A program made the translations under genes and the position numbers. Source: Linyphia triangularis (taxonomy: Eukaryota; Arthropoda; Arachnida; Araneae; Linyphiidae). From it: a DNA stretch of 64,000 nt. The DNA lies in NCBI GenBank assembly GCA_963978545.1, contig OZ021727.1:18178743-18242742 (forward strand). The letters are read 5' to 3'. Below the pieces are notes generated by a model. That model did no database searches, had not been told where the DNA came from, and saw only the letters and a program-made list of their open reading frames with translations. Below, in pieces: positions 12,795-25,299 of the stretch. Every line of letters starts with the position of its first letter. The stretch's first letter is position 1.

Positions 12795-13005
12795 GTTGGC
12801 TCGGTATGTCGATGGCAGTCAAATCTCCGAAGGCCTAATTAACCCCCTTGCTGTCATCCAATCGGTCTAAAACTTGGCCGATAGATTCAATGTCGATGAC
12901 AAAGCCTTCTATTAAATTCTGGTGGTTGCCATTGTCACTAATAGGTCGCTTTCATGGAATTCTAATAAACCTACTTGCCGTCATCCAATCGCGCTGAAAT
13001 AGCAT
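12795..13005 (-). repeat. Dispersed repeat 'C', two partial units
   Basis: CTAATTAACCCCCTTGCTG followed by TCATCCAATCGG (near 12837-12869) recurs about 133 bases later as TAATAAACCTACTTGCCG plus TCATCCAATCG (near 12963-12993). Inverted relatives occur at 43027-43090 (inside a SINE-A) and 55879-55945. This looks like the body of another short interspersed repeat. Confidence 0.65.
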
Positions 13006-14909
13006 TTAATCGAACTTTGAAGAATTTCTTTCCTTTTGCCAAAACCGTTTTAATAAATAAAATTGTTTTAATCAGAATAAATAAAAGATATTGGATGCGA
13101 GTAAAAAATTCACATTCATTTTGAATCAATAAATTTTGATAAGTAGTTGACCGCATATTTTACTGAGAGATGTTTTTAAAACTTAAAATTATATGCCAAC
13201 ATCAAGTACACGCTGGCAACAGAAACGGTGCTTTGTTAATGAATATAAAAATTGGCAATGTATAAAAAGGATTTATATTAAAACCTTTTTTTATTGGTTA
13301 TATTATAATGTATCTTTCCTGCAAATCGGATATTTTCGTATTGTGAATTTATTTTTTCTAAGCAGACGATATGTGTTTCGGAACAGTTAAACTCCAGAAA
13401 AACGAATTTGTAATTTTTTTTTTTTATTTCATATGCATGTGTGTAATAAACATAGTATGCTCATTTATTTTTCACATTTCGATTTCTTAATTAATGGATT
13501 TCTCTGTTTCGATAAAAGAAGCAGAGCATGAGAGAATAACATTACCCAACGATTCAATGTGTGATAAATCAAACGTGAAAATTTATGTTTCATCAAATAA
13601 GTAGTTGCTTGTATATTTCTATAACTATCGTGAACAGAGCAATTTAAACATTAAATAAAAATGTTAAAAATTCCAATAGACTGTCTGATCATCAACGTGA
13701 GAATATATGTCACAAATGCAGTCGCGTCTTCTCAGTTTTTTGTCCGTCGAGTACCCCGCAGGGTATGCTAGCAATCTGCATACCCAACGTTAAGCCAAAA
13801 GTTTGACTTCAAAATAGATACGATCTTTTTTTTTATGTATCATGTTTTGTTGTATGGCTTAAATTAGCTTTATTAATTTAATACAACATCTTTTATTACT
13901 TCTTCTAGTAAATAAGGTATTGCATATGTATAGCAGTGCAAGATGTAAAAACAAAAACCTTTCTTTTTCTAATAGCGAAAGTGCACACATATTTTATCTA
14001 GGAAATAAGCAAGTAAAATCGAGGAAGATTCAAAACTTTTCCAACATTCTACATGAAAAAAGGAGTTCAAGTATGCATAAATTTCACAAATAAATGGATA
14101 GATGAATTTTAAAATTGCGATTTCCGTATTTGCAACACTTCATTTTATACCGCAATGAAAAAAAATATTGTCTTTGTGTATTTTAGTTATATTCTTAATC
14201 TATATATATATGTGCATTTTTCTAATACCTTACATTAAACACAATATCCATATACAATATTCATAGTCTGGGTTATATGCCCTTCTGTAATAATTATAGA
14301 ACCCATTTAATGTATGATTCAAAATTTAAAAGGTTTCAGCATTGTAATTGTTGAAGTATTTTCAGAGAGAATTTTAGAAAGTATATATTCGCAAAGTAAC
14401 AACGATTAAGATTGCAATATCCACCAAATATGCAGGACATATTTCCCACAATACCTCCTAAGAATTAATAAAATCTCCTTTCTAAGTATTAGTGTAGTCG
14501 GTCAAAAAATAAGACCTTAATCAAACCTAATATGTTACCGAGATCCTCATGTTACTTACATACGCAGCTGCAAAATTCTGTTAATATAATTTCAATACTA
14601 AGTAATGGTAATAAAATTGAAATAGAATGTTTTAGTAGAAAATAAAGTTAAAACACAAACTACTGAAAATGTGGTAATGAATAGCTAAAACTTTCAAGTA
14701 GGTGCAAGGTTTCAAAAATCATACTTGATTCTATAGTTGTTTCCTCATTGATCAAGAACTTACGCTTAAGTCATTTATAAAATGGGTACATAGAAATGAA
14801 TAAAATAATTTCATTTTTAAATACAGTAAGGTGTTTGTAATAACTAACAAATATTTTTTGAAAGAAAAGGTAACCAAAATAGTTTTTATAAAGCACGCCA
14901 ACTCATTAA
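13006..14909. other. Gene-free AT-rich sequence
   Basis: No exon or element is recognised. A small hairpin with perfect 8-bp arms (GGGTATGC at 13761 and GCATACCC at 13778) is the only structure noted. Confidence 0.55.
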
Positions 14910-16309
14910 AAGCTAGGGGTGTGGAACAACGCACAACTTTCAATTACACTATAATACTACAATGCTGCATTTAAAAATCCAAAATTGACGTGGATTGGTG
15001 TTATGTACCCGTTTTCACATTTTCATTCAGTAAAAAATATCCAATTTGGCGATAATCCCGGCTATAATTCTTAGAACAAAGGTCCAAAAAACGGCGAGAT
15101 GGCGAATTTGTTTTCTTTATTTTTCGCTAATTACTTCAAAATACCTTTAGCTAATTATTGCATTACCTTCTCTTGTAAGTGAAACAGGATGCAGAGAAAA
15201 ATAAGTTGCTGATGGACGATGCTCAAGGAATTTTTTTTTTTTAACACCTTTATTGCATTTTCCCCAGAATTTCGAAGATGATGTTTATAACACTTTGTAA
15301 GAGGCATCACCACCGTGACTCTGATTAAAATCGTTAGAGCCGTTTATTAGCAATTACTGAAAAACATAATTTTTCAATGGCAGCTTCCTTATGCGCATGC
15401 GCAATTTTGACGAAAACCTCAATGATAAGTCCCATGGCCACCACTAACCCATACACAAAATTCGAACAACGTAGATCAATCCATTAGGGAATAATGCTGA
15501 CCACGTATACACAAACTTTTTTCTAGGCTACTTTTTACTTCCAATTATCCATGTTTACGCAGCGTAATGAAAGTAGAGCATTCGGTCAAAAAAAATAAAA
15601 ATAAGATTTTTTCAAATTGAACTTCTTTTTTCGCTTTTAATTACCCATATGTTTACACAGCTGAATGAAAGTATAGTATTCGATAGCAATTTTTTTTTTT
15701 TTTGCATTTCTCCGCGTTATGGGACACATTAATTTTCAAAAAGCGGTCTAGAAAAAATTTGTGTCTGTATATCTGCGTCTACGTGGTCAGCAAATTGACC
15801 TACAATGTTCAAATTTGGTGTGCGGGGTGCCATTAAGGTTTTCGTCAATATCGCGCAAGCGCATAAGGTTGAAATCATGAAAAATCATGTTTTCAGCAAT
15901 TACTAAGAAAAGCCTCAAACGATTTTGATTAAAAATTCTGTGTTAATGTCTGTTAAGGTGTTCTAATCGTCCCCACCAGCGAAATTCCCGTTGAATTGCG
16001 ATAAAAGCGTAAAAAGTTGAAAAACGAATGCTTTTAACACAGAGCTCTTTGCCACTGAGCGTCACCCATCAACGACTGGTTTAATTTTTGTATCACGCAC
16101 AAGAAAGGACAATGTAATGTCCATCGAATAACATCGCCAATAAGGAGTTGTTTTGGGTTTTTTTCTGCCCATGCAAATATTATTGCCAAACTGGCCTTTT
16201 TTATTTAAATGTGAGAATATATCAAAACATTAAATAACACCATAAATTTTAATTCAATGACCAATATTATAGTGTAAAAGATAGTTGTGCGATGTTCCAC
16301 ACACCTAGT
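14910..16309. mobile_element. Foldback element F, copy 1 (~1.4 kb imperfect palindrome)
   Basis: The ends are inverted copies of each other: CTAGGGGTGTGGAACAACGC at the left and the complement of CTAGGTGTGTGGAACATCGC at the right. Symmetry continues inward. TATGCGCATGCGCAATTTTG at about 15391 is mirrored at about 15849 by the complement of a near-identical string, and a GCATTCGGTCAAAA-like block sits near the centre (about 15580). TTAA lies at 14906-14909 and 16310-16313. No transposase frame is present, so it is non-autonomous. A second full copy is at 33849-35164. Confidence 0.85.
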
Positions 16310-16313
16310 TTAA

Positions 16314-17197
16314 TTCGGTATGTTCCAAAACGTATAGAAATTTAAATATATATATATTTTGACCGAAAATTATACTTTAAATACTCTATGTTAACATACG
16401 GATAATTGAAAGCTAAATATTACTGGAAACTATTAATGCATCCTAAGAAGTGGTCTAATCCTGGATACTTCTGATTCGCTCTCGGTCGTCTTATCAATTC
16501 AGCCTCAGAAGCCCGTTTCATTGTCCCTCAAAATAGTAGAAAGTATTACTTTTAAAATTAGAAAAAGGGGAAATACTTTGGCGCACTTTAAACTCTTTGT
16601 ATACGTTCTTCTAAATAGTATTCCGATGCATAAACTTCTAATTAAAAAATACTTATGTAAAACATCTCATAAGTTAAAATGAGAGTTTTTGATGTTTTTA
16701 ATATTTTAAATGCAATAATTGTTTGAATTCAATTGGGAAAAGTGCTTGAATTTTAAGTTGGTCCTTACTCGTTTTCGAATCCATTTTACTTAACTTAAAA
16801 GTAGAAGGTGAATGCTTTATTTTTTGTAAATAGAATTTATTTCTCAATGATATCTGTACATTGAAACAAAAACAAACAATGTCCCTGATTTCAATTTTCA
16901 GTAAAATAAGGGGAAATGTCTTTGGTGACACTATTAACAAGTTACTGGCAGAAAATTGCATTGTTTGGATATACTAGCATTGACAATTTTTACGATACAG
17001 CTTGTCTATTATGTGCTATTATGTCACATGCTAAATAATTTTCTATGATCCTAGATAATGGAGAAAAAAACTGATTTATACACTTAAATATTCTGCCATT
17101 AAAAATTTTCAAATAAAACCTTTTCTCCAGGCTCCTAAATCAAACAATTTGATCTTAACGCTTAAGGTAAGTGTTTTGCGAATCCAGCAAAGAAAAA
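16314..17197. other. Gene-free AT-rich sequence
   Basis: No exon, RNA gene or repeat is recognised. An 87-codon minus-strand frame at 16698-16961 has no family features. Confidence 0.55.
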
Positions 17198-17368
17198 GCC
17201 GACCTGATGACTGTGGGGTTAGCGTTCTGGCCTCTCATGCCAAAGGTGCTGAGTTCGAATCCTGGGTTAGGAATGGATGGTCGTTGTGGTTCGGAATCAA
17301 CTCTTAACTGTAGGTCATGGCCATCATTGTGCATAAATATAGGTCATTGAGCGTACAAACCAACCAAT
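17198..17368 (+). mobile_element. SINE-B copy
   Basis: Starts GCCGACCTGATGACTGTGGG, then an A-box-like GGGTTAGCGTTCTGG and box B GAGTTCGAATCC. It continues with GGTTCGGAATC and GTGCATAAATATAGGTCATTG and ends GTACAAACCAACCAA. AAAGAAAAA on both sides (17189-17197 and 17369-17377) may be a short target duplication, though it is low in complexity. Confidence 0.9.
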
Positions 17369-17449
17369 AAAGAAAAATAATATCGACGGTGTCCATTGAT
17401 ATTACGAGGATAATAACAATCAGCATGTTTAAAAATGTTCGTTCATTAA

Positions 17450-18075
17450 CCAAACGCAACATTCAAACCATTACCCCGCCCCCCACGCATCTTCACCATT
17501 ATAATTCATAACAATCCCATTCAAAAACCCCAGCACACATCATCGACTATCAGGATATCTAGACACTCTTAAACATAAATGCAACAACTATATCATTAAA
17601 ACCTATTAAACCCCTCTTCCCCCTTGCACGAGTCTTCAACGAATTTTACCATATGCCCCCCCCCCCCCACCATTATATTCATATTCTATACAAATCTCAA
17701 CAAGCAAAAAATCGTGTTTCTTCATTTCATATCTCTATACTTTCTCATTCACAAATCGAACTTCACAAAAAAACAATTATAAAAAAAAATCCATCCGTCC
17801 CTACTTTCATTCAAAACAAAACCCTACAACATACACCTATCATACATTCGATTTGTGGCTAAAACTTTCCCTTAACCAAAAAATAAAACACACTTTTATA
17901 ACATTAGGACCAAGATTTCAAAACAACCCCACACCCTGTTTCTCAATTCAAAAACTCACATTCAAAACAAATCCCCCCACAATTCACTAACATTCAACAT
18001 TCAAAACAAAACCCCCCAACAACACACATCATCAACTTCTCTCAACAAAGCAAAACGACATCGCAACGCTTCAAC
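17450..18075. other. G-depleted, strand-asymmetric block
   Basis: The plus strand is built almost only of A, C and T. By my count there are 28 G in the 600 bases 17461-18060, while C is abundant, including C runs of 6-14. The motif ATTCAAAACAAA(A)CCCC recurs near 17809, 17958 and 17999. On the minus strand, the presumed sense strand of the Lim1 intron, it is G-rich and C-poor. It encodes nothing recognisable. Confidence 0.85.
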
Positions 18076-18089
18076 TGCAAAGCGGTGGG

Positions 18090-18420
18090 GGGGGGGTGAG
18101 AGTGGTAATAACAGACCTCTCACTCCAGTTATATGTATTTCACTGATAATTAACATAATCAGCGGCTATTAAACCGCAACCCCCCACTTGCACCCCGGCC
18201 AACAGAATCAGCGCCGGCTGAATGATGAGTATATAAGCGGTCGTTGGTAGACGGCACGCGCACGGCCGCTCATGCCGCGAGGGGTACCGGGAAAAGCGGC
18301 ATAGAAGGATGCGGAAAACGCGGCGGAATTAATTTTTTTTCGCCCTGTAATATTGGTTTTTGGTTTAGGATTTCTTCCATGCAATGCGGATAAGTTGGCA
18401 TGAAGTATTTTGGCTCTATT
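18090..18420. promoter_or_regulatory. GC-rich island, candidate regulatory element
   Basis: A complex GC-rich block with GCGCCGGC, GGCACGCGCACGGCC and a TATATAAG string at 18230-18237. It adjoins the G-depleted block and a poly(G) run near 18087-18096. An 88-codon minus-strand frame overlapping it has no known domain. It could be an enhancer or an internal promoter; neither is proven. Confidence 0.3.
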
Positions 18421-18489
18421 GTTAGAGGTATGGCATGTAATTAATGGTATTGATAGTTGGCTACATGGCAACATTTAAGGTTTATTTAA

Positions 18490-20990
18490 ATTTAATTGAG
18501 CGGTAAATTTATCATTAAAGTTATTATAACTAAAATTCAATTCGATGTCCTTTACTTAAGATTAATACTTTTTTTCCCTTCAACATTAGTGTGCGAATCA
18601 GAATTTAATTTGTAGTAGGGGGCTACGCGTATTAACACATCAAGGACGACTTTGAAATGGATGAACAGTCATTGTTTTTAACCTTTACCTTGTTTATTTA
18701 AATCGTTTAAGGAATATTTTGAATTTTTCAGATGTTTCGGAAAAGTATTTTTATGGTTTATAAAAAACAGTAAGTGGGTTTGCAATTGTAATTAGCAAAG
18801 AAAAAAACTAAAATGTCGATTTGCAGGTTTTCTTGCCAAAAGTCATTAAAGGGTAAATACAAATTACTAGAATGCAGATTAATAATGTTATATTGCATAT
18901 ATTTTCTACACTTAGATTAAAAAAAAGCGGAAATATATGAAGAAAGCGAAAAATATTTGAACGTAATAAATATATAAATCTTGAACCATAACTTTTCAAC
19001 TTGAATGTTGTTTTTTCTATTTTATATGAGTGTTAAAAATGTTTTGATTGTTAACAAAAAGTACATAGATATTAGCATAATAACTACTATATAAAAAAAC
19101 CGACTTTGACGTTTAATTTGATAAATACTTTTAAATTAAGGATAGTAAGGAAAAGCACGTTAAATTGAATTTATTAAAAATGTCAATACTCATTTACAAA
19201 AAACATCATTTATATCCATTCCTATTTATTAACTATTTTTATTTCATAAAACATCTACTAACAGCAACTATAAAATCTGCCAAAAAGAGATTTCTTACTA
19301 AACGAGCTTCATATTTTATGAACTTGGTCAAATTATTACGTTCAAATTTAACAAGCATCTATGAATAACAAACGCAACATTTCAAGTCATATATTGTAAT
19401 AAATTAAATTATATTTTGAGAAATTTTCTGTGTCTACGCCTCAAGTACCGCATACCTTGTCAATTTCATCATACATTACATAATTTAAAATATAACCGTT
19501 TTGTATCATAATTATTTAAATTTACACCTTTCGCTATTTTTATGCCATTCTAGGAGCGGTGAAAACTTGACAGTAAAAAAATTTTTGGACTTGCGCATCC
19601 TCAACTAAACACAGGGAAACCTTTTTTGTACTACTTGAACGTTTTTTTTTTTTTTAGATATCTTTTTAATTTTTCTTTTGTTCATTTAAGTTTTTTTTTA
19701 TGCTACTCTTCAGATTCTTATATCTTAAAAAAAAAAGTATTTATTTGACATCTCATTTTACGTTCATTAGTTGTTATAAAGATGTCATTGTATATCCGAT
19801 ACAGAATAAATTATTCGCCCAAAAAATCGTTATGTTATAAATCCAAAATGGCTTCCTGTATTAACTTCAGTCAAAAATTCAATTTATTATGAAGTAAATT
19901 AAGTTTCACATGACATTTTTTTTTTTTTTTTTTTTTTTGATGAAGACTTGTAATGAATTTTTAATAGACATTTTTTAAACAATATTTTAAATGAATACAT
20001 GTTACAGCAATTGCAAGTATTTGAAAACTGTAATATGCAACTTAGTTTTTAAAGAATTTAATCAAAATATTTTAAGTATGTTTAATTTTATGATAAATCA
20101 TTTGAATGAATTCTTTAATGTTTTTTAAATATCGAGGCGAAAATTGAAGGATTAAAAAGACATTTAATGGAAATTTGTGCGCTTTTACAAACTAAGTTAC
20201 TAATAAGCATAACTTTTTTTTGAAATTGAAGTTTTAGAAAAGAAAATATTTTTTAAATAATATTTTTTAACTGTAACCGAGGCATTAAGTAAACTACTTT
20301 CATCTTGTCAAATTTTGTAGGTTAATGCCTTAAACAAGTGAAAAACAATTGATTACATTTTTCCAAGAAAGGACAACAAGGTTATAACAATTATTTGAAA
20401 AAAAATATTTTTACTTAGTCACATTGTATCAAAACTATGTGAGTAAAAAGCAAACCAAATCAATAATTTTCTTAAGAATCGTTCTTTTTTTTCTAAGCTT
20501 TTTAACTACGAACCCAATGTAAAACTGTGTAATGTTTAAACGATTTAAATAATCTAGGATTATTATTTAACTATACTAAAAACTAATATTCACACAAAGC
20601 TAAATAAAACTTAGAAATTCCGAAAGTCAACTTAAAATATATTTAATTACTTCCCATTTTTACTTTTATCTTTCAAGTATATCATCTGATTATGTAATTC
20701 AATAAAAAACAACTAAACTCTATTCTACATTTTTCCCTTATTCACAGTTTCGAACGTAAATTGAGCCTAATAGCAGAGTCACTATTTTAAACACCACCAG
20801 TGACCAAAAATAATTTTAAAAAGAAAATAATTTCCTTAAACATTATCCAATTTTCCAGCTACATTTCCACCAAATAATTTCTCAAACATAGAACAGAAAT
20901 AATCCTTTTCAGACGAATTTAAAACGAAACAGATCGTCTGCGCGAGTGAAAGAAGAAAAAAAATATTTTATAATCGAATTTAGAAAAGGT
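18490..20990. other. Gene-free AT-rich sequence
   Basis: A poly(T) run of about 20 lies at 19918-19938. No exon, RNA gene or mobile element is recognised. Confidence 0.6.
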
Positions 20991-20999
20991 ATATTAAAG

Positions 21000-21240
21000 C
21001 TGAATAAATGATTGCAGATGAATCATGGCAGCTCGGATTAGCGTAGCCGTGAATTATTAATCTTTAATTCCCAATCGGCCCAAAGGATGAGTGACAAGGC
21101 GAGTGTATACTTGAGTCTCTTCATAATTTAATCATCCAAGCTCCGGTTGTTTAATCTCGCGCGAATGTTGAAAACTCGTAAATCACTTTTGCGAATTACT
21201 CTCAATTACTCAAAATGGTGATGCATACGTTTCAATTAAG
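21000..21240. promoter_or_regulatory. Complex block with homeodomain-type cores, candidate enhancer
   Basis: This block has higher complexity within a long AT-rich intron. It contains GGATTAG (Otx/bicoid-type) near 21037, GAATTATTAATC near 21051, CCAATCGGCCCAAAGGAT near 21070 and TAATCTCGCGCGAATG near 21152. It is about 3.5 kb downstream of the Lim1 exon on the presumed transcript. Function is inference. Confidence 0.25.
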
Positions 21241-21249
21241 AGTGGAACC

Positions 21250-24200
21250 TTGTGTTACAAACGATTTTGTTTGTTAAGTTGTAGAACACGGCTTTTTTTT
21301 TTTTTTTTTTGTTCTCTCGAAGCTTGTGGAAAGCAATTCACAAATAAGTTATTGCATTTGGAAAGTTTGTTTGTCGATTTTTTTCTTCTCTCCTTTTGGA
21401 TTTATAAACACTTGTAAAAAAAAAATTAAAACACGCTAAAGGCGTTTAAGGAATATTCAAATTCAGTTTTGAAACGTAAAGATATTTGGGAAATCACTTC
21501 ATTAAGTATTTAAAGCCTGTTTCGTTGTTTTTGTCAAAATATTAGTAGTAAAGTTGTTAAACATAGCAATGTCTTAATGAATGTATTCACTTTTAACGTA
21601 TAATTAACAGAAAAATATGGCTTAAATATAAACTCTCAATATTTGAATGACTTTAAATAAAAAAATGCAATAGCAAGTATTTTAATTAAAATACAAAATG
21701 CGTTTTGGAAGGCAGTTGTCTCTGTCTTTTTGCGCTCTATAAATTTTTAAATATGTAACTGTAAACACAATGTTAAAGATATAAAATGGCCAAGTTGAAT
21801 AATTCCTTTTTTCTGAATTAAAAGCAAACGAAGCCTTGTTAAAGTCATTAAGAATATTCAATTAAAGCTGAAAGATTTGTTTGACGAGCTATATTTTAAA
21901 AGGCGAAGTTTTTGTTTGAACTTGTGTTTATTGGCCAATATTAAGAGTTTTCAACTGTACTCGACACAAATTTTAGTTTAAAATTGTTTGTTAAGCATTT
22001 CTCTTTTGGGGAAAGAAAAAAAAAATAAGAATGTATCTACTTTGCACTGAATATTAATGATCTATTGTTTAAACACATCATTAGGATCATAAATAAGTTT
22101 TTATAAAATGTTGTTCAAAATAAATTTAGAAAATATACATTATTTTCCTCATCCGATCCAATTAACTTTCATGCAGGTGCTTCAACTACAATACATTTTA
22201 TTTTTGCACAAACATTTACATTTTTTTACAAATGTCTATAGCAAAGTTTTACGCATTTAAGTTGTTTTCCGTTAGTATTAAATGGTTAATAAATTAATGA
22301 CTATTTGGGTTGAGATTCTATTGGAACTAAAGAAAAATACTATTGCTTTAAAGACTTCAATATAATGACATTAAAAAAGGAAAGAATTTTAAATTGCGTG
22401 TTTTATTTCGAACTGACTCGTCTAATTCATTATAAATAAGTTTTCATAAACTTAGCTAAAAGTGTGTCTTTTTTTGTAGTAAAATATAGTAATTGTAGTT
22501 TTTTGTAGTTCTTTTTTTTTTTTAAATAACAGAAATAATAAGTTTATAATGTTTATACTTGGAGATGAGTGAAGCATTCATCCAATAAATTATTTAAATC
22601 ATTGGTTAAATATTTACTAATAAATATGTGCAAAATTAATTTCCTAAACAATCATTTAGAGTAGTTATTAATTAAACGATTTTTGTAGATTGAATTCAAA
22701 CACTGCAATGCATTAGAAGTATGCTTTGACATAGATTTAGTATCAATCTGTACGTAATCTTAATAAAGATAAATATATGTTTTTAAAGAAGAGATACGAG
22801 ATTGGGTAGGGGATTGGTGATAAAATTTTATCATCATATGTTCTTGGTATTTTAAAAGTTCAGTATAATGTTCATTTTAATAAAAACATATTTTACTATC
22901 TTCGTACGCATGCATCGTTACATGAATCAGAAAAAAGCTTCAAAGTTAATCTTTAAACAAGCAACAAAAGAAAAAAGAAAAAAAACTTAAACATTAATAA
23001 ATAAAAATAGATATACACTAAATCATTTAAATTTTTTATTAGTTTTAGATATTCAAGCCATAATTTTCTAGTACTAAAAATTATAATAATTTATAACTGA
23101 GAGGAACAATGAAACTTAAACATACTTTTTCTTTTGATGTATGAACTATTTATCTAAATGGTCAAATGAATAGTCAGGCGTTTAAAAAAAAAAACAATGA
23201 AATTTAATGGTAACAGTTAAAATACTTTATACTCGGCTCACTCTTAATATTAAATATTAAAAATTTAAAAAATAATAATTGAAAATCGATAATATTTTCC
23301 ATTATCATCATAAAAAACTGATTTTTTGGTTCAAGAAACTAAAAGTTATGCTACTTATTCCTTACTAACATTAAATTATTAAAATATTATTTTATAAAAA
23401 TGATTACGAAATACTTTTATTACAGGGGAGCTTTAGAGTTAAGATAAACAATAATTTGATAGCTAGTAGTAATTTTCAATAATTAAGTATAACTCATTTT
23501 CATTCCAAATACTTAGTATTTCGTAAAACAAGTTTAAAACAAAGTTTTACCTTAAGTTTGACGTTGTTTTATAAATATTAATGCATTGAAGCATTGTTTT
23601 GTATTAATGTTTTGAAACTACACATAGCAACATATTTTTAAAATATCACAAAATTGATTAATTTCTACTTACATTCACAAATTAAATGCTTTAAGGTTTT
23701 GTTATTTTTCATGAAACAATTCCTAAATATATCATCACGTCTAGTAACTTATTAAAAAGGTTCTCTATATAAATTATTCCAACGCACCAAGTAAATACAT
23801 CAACTAAAAAAAAAATGTCTCAAATGCTCGATTATATAATTAGGTACTGATCCAGTTAACGACATACTATGTCTAAATAGAATGAAAACCCAACGTACAA
23901 TAGCCAAATTCAATTTGAACTAGACTCAGTAAATGCCCTTAAATACAAATATCTCTTTCCACAGTAAATTTTTTTGCAAAACTTTCTAAACGCAAGCTGG
24001 AATATTTACCAAGCTAAATTCGGAACTCCTAAATATAAGTAATGCGCGATAACAAAACACTTTTTTTTGCTTTAGTGGTTCCATGTTAGATTTATATTGA
24101 ATCTCATTGTAAATGGCAATCATACCATCAATTGGCAAAATTTCAACAAGATTAGAGAGCACTCAAATTCTAGCATCCAATTATTGCCTTGGGATCTTTA

Positions 24201-24742
24201 ATCCATCAGTTAGAGCTTTTAAAGCTCGTTGAATATTGCTTCAGTATGAATCCAAGTTGTAAGCCTAGATTCATACTGAAACTGAATTTTCACAAATTCG
24301 GCAAAAGCAAAGTATGAACATTCATATTTTAGAAATTAACAATTATGTTACAAGTTCCAAATGTACTTCTCTTATTGTTTAAAGCTTTGGTATCTCATCG
24401 AATATTCTACTGGAGTATTTTCATGTAGTTCTCCACTACTTCTCATTATCACTAAACCAAACTCAGCATATTGAGCATAGAGCAATGGAAAAAACAACAA
24501 ACAAACTAAAAAATGTTTACGTGTCACTGTAATGATTCTATAAGTTCTACTCTTTAGTAACTAAGTTTTTTTAATTGATGTATTGTATGAAATGTACAGT
24601 AAAAAATCGCTAATTTCATTGACTACTCAGAAACTTTTTTTTAAATAAGTTACCACTGTGACCATACTCAGGATACTTTTACTGACTAAAAAAATTCTAA
24701 AACCCAAAAAATTTCTCACATTCTTAAGACGATAAAAATACT
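21250..24742 (-). other. Presumed Lim1 intron immediately 3' of the exon
   Basis: Very AT-rich with no exon visible in either strand. The homeodomain or second LIM exon is not here as far as I can read. A 13-bp-arm hairpin at 24240-24280 is the only structure noted. Confidence 0.5.
24240..24280. repeat. Hairpin, perfect 13-bp arms
   Basis: TTCAGTATGAATC at 24240-24252 and its exact complement GATTCATACTGAA at 24268-24280 are separated by 15 bases. The outer sequence does not extend the stem, which is too short for an ordinary miRNA precursor. Confidence 0.8.
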
Positions 24743-24748
24743 ACTCAC
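24743..24748 (-). other. Splice donor GTGAGT of the Lim1 exon
   Basis: On the minus strand the exon reads ...GAC TTT TTT AA followed by GTGAGT, a near-consensus donor. It interrupts the codon after the second base (phase 2), leaving AA to be completed to Lys by the next exon. Confidence 0.9.
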
Positions 24749-24934
24749 TTAAAAAAGTCGTTCCTGCAGTACAATTTTCCCTCCCTCGAGAAGCATTTTT
24801 CCTGCAGTGTACACTTGCATTCGCAGCACAGAACGCACTTGGCATGCCAGGATCTGTCGAGTACACTGCACAAGTACCTGTCCACAATAGGCCTGTCACA
24901 CCCTGCACACTGCACTACTTTCGTATCGTCCGTC
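24749..24934 (-). CDS. Lim1: LIM/homeobox protein Lim1 (Lhx1/5 type), LIM-1 domain exon, partial
   Basis: This exon encodes the first LIM domain of a LIM-homeodomain transcription factor. These are nuclear DNA-binding regulators of neural, head and limb patterning whose LIM domains bind cofactors such as Ldb/Chip. It gives 61 full codons, from [12 protein letters not shown] to LYCRNDFF. All eight zinc ligands are visible: CAGC, then His and Cys in WHAKC, LCCEC, and YCRND. The stretch CCECKC...[12 protein letters not shown] is diagnostic of Lhx1/5 rather than Lhx3/4. The downstream border is a GTGAGT donor. The upstream border is the CAG after a pyrimidine-rich tract, so about one base completes a codon begun upstream. 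The frame has no ATG before a stop at 25227-25225, so the initiator is likely on another exon. The remaining LIM-2, linker and homeodomain exons were not found and should lie at lower coordinates. Confidence 0.93.
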
Positions 24935-25227
24935 CTGATGAGGGGCAGGGGGGCTCGACCCCCACGGCCCCTCCAGCCCCCCTCCACCTTGGGCCCCCTC
25001 AGACCCCCCTCATACGACAGACCCAGGGCTGACAATTCGCTGCTCACGATCCCGACTTTGGAATCCACTTCGTAGGACGAGAGGAGGCAGTTGGGCAGAA
25101 CCGAGGCGGCCACTTTGTACCCTGGGACGACCCCTTGCAGCGTCACAAGTCCTCCCGGAAGGCCCTTTTTCGACAGTGTGTCGGCAGATTGGCACAGTTT
25201 GGACAGAACAAAATTTGCTGAAATTCA
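24935..25227 (-). other. Upstream open extension of the Lim1 frame, with alternative acceptors
   Basis: The LIM frame stays open without ATG back to a TGA at 25227-25225. Translated, it gives a Gly/Arg/Leu-rich low-complexity stretch unlike any domain I know. The preferred acceptor is CTGCCCCTCATCAG at about 24948-24935. A second candidate, TTGCTGAATTTCAG, ends near 25218 and would keep the whole extension coding. A conserved LHX1 N-terminus starts only a residue or so before the LIM domain in vertebrates (established), which favours the shorter exon. Confidence 0.5.
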
Positions 25228-25299
25228 GCAAATTGTTACAGACGGGACAGCTAAAACTTTTCTGAAGGTGCCGTTGCTTCCTTGGGTATGTCTTCCGGT

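Noticed and set aside
18208..18474. 88-codon minus-strand frame in a GC-rich island
   Set aside because: GC-rich DNA keeps frames open by chance; the product has no known motif.
24240..24280. microRNA precursor
   Set aside because: The stem is only 13 bp and does not extend outward.
1..24742. Second LIM domain or homeodomain exon of Lim1
   Set aside because: I searched by eye on the minus strand for a CAGC...FHLNCF-like or homeodomain WFQNRR-like stretch and found none; they probably lie left of the window, though a short exon could have been missed.
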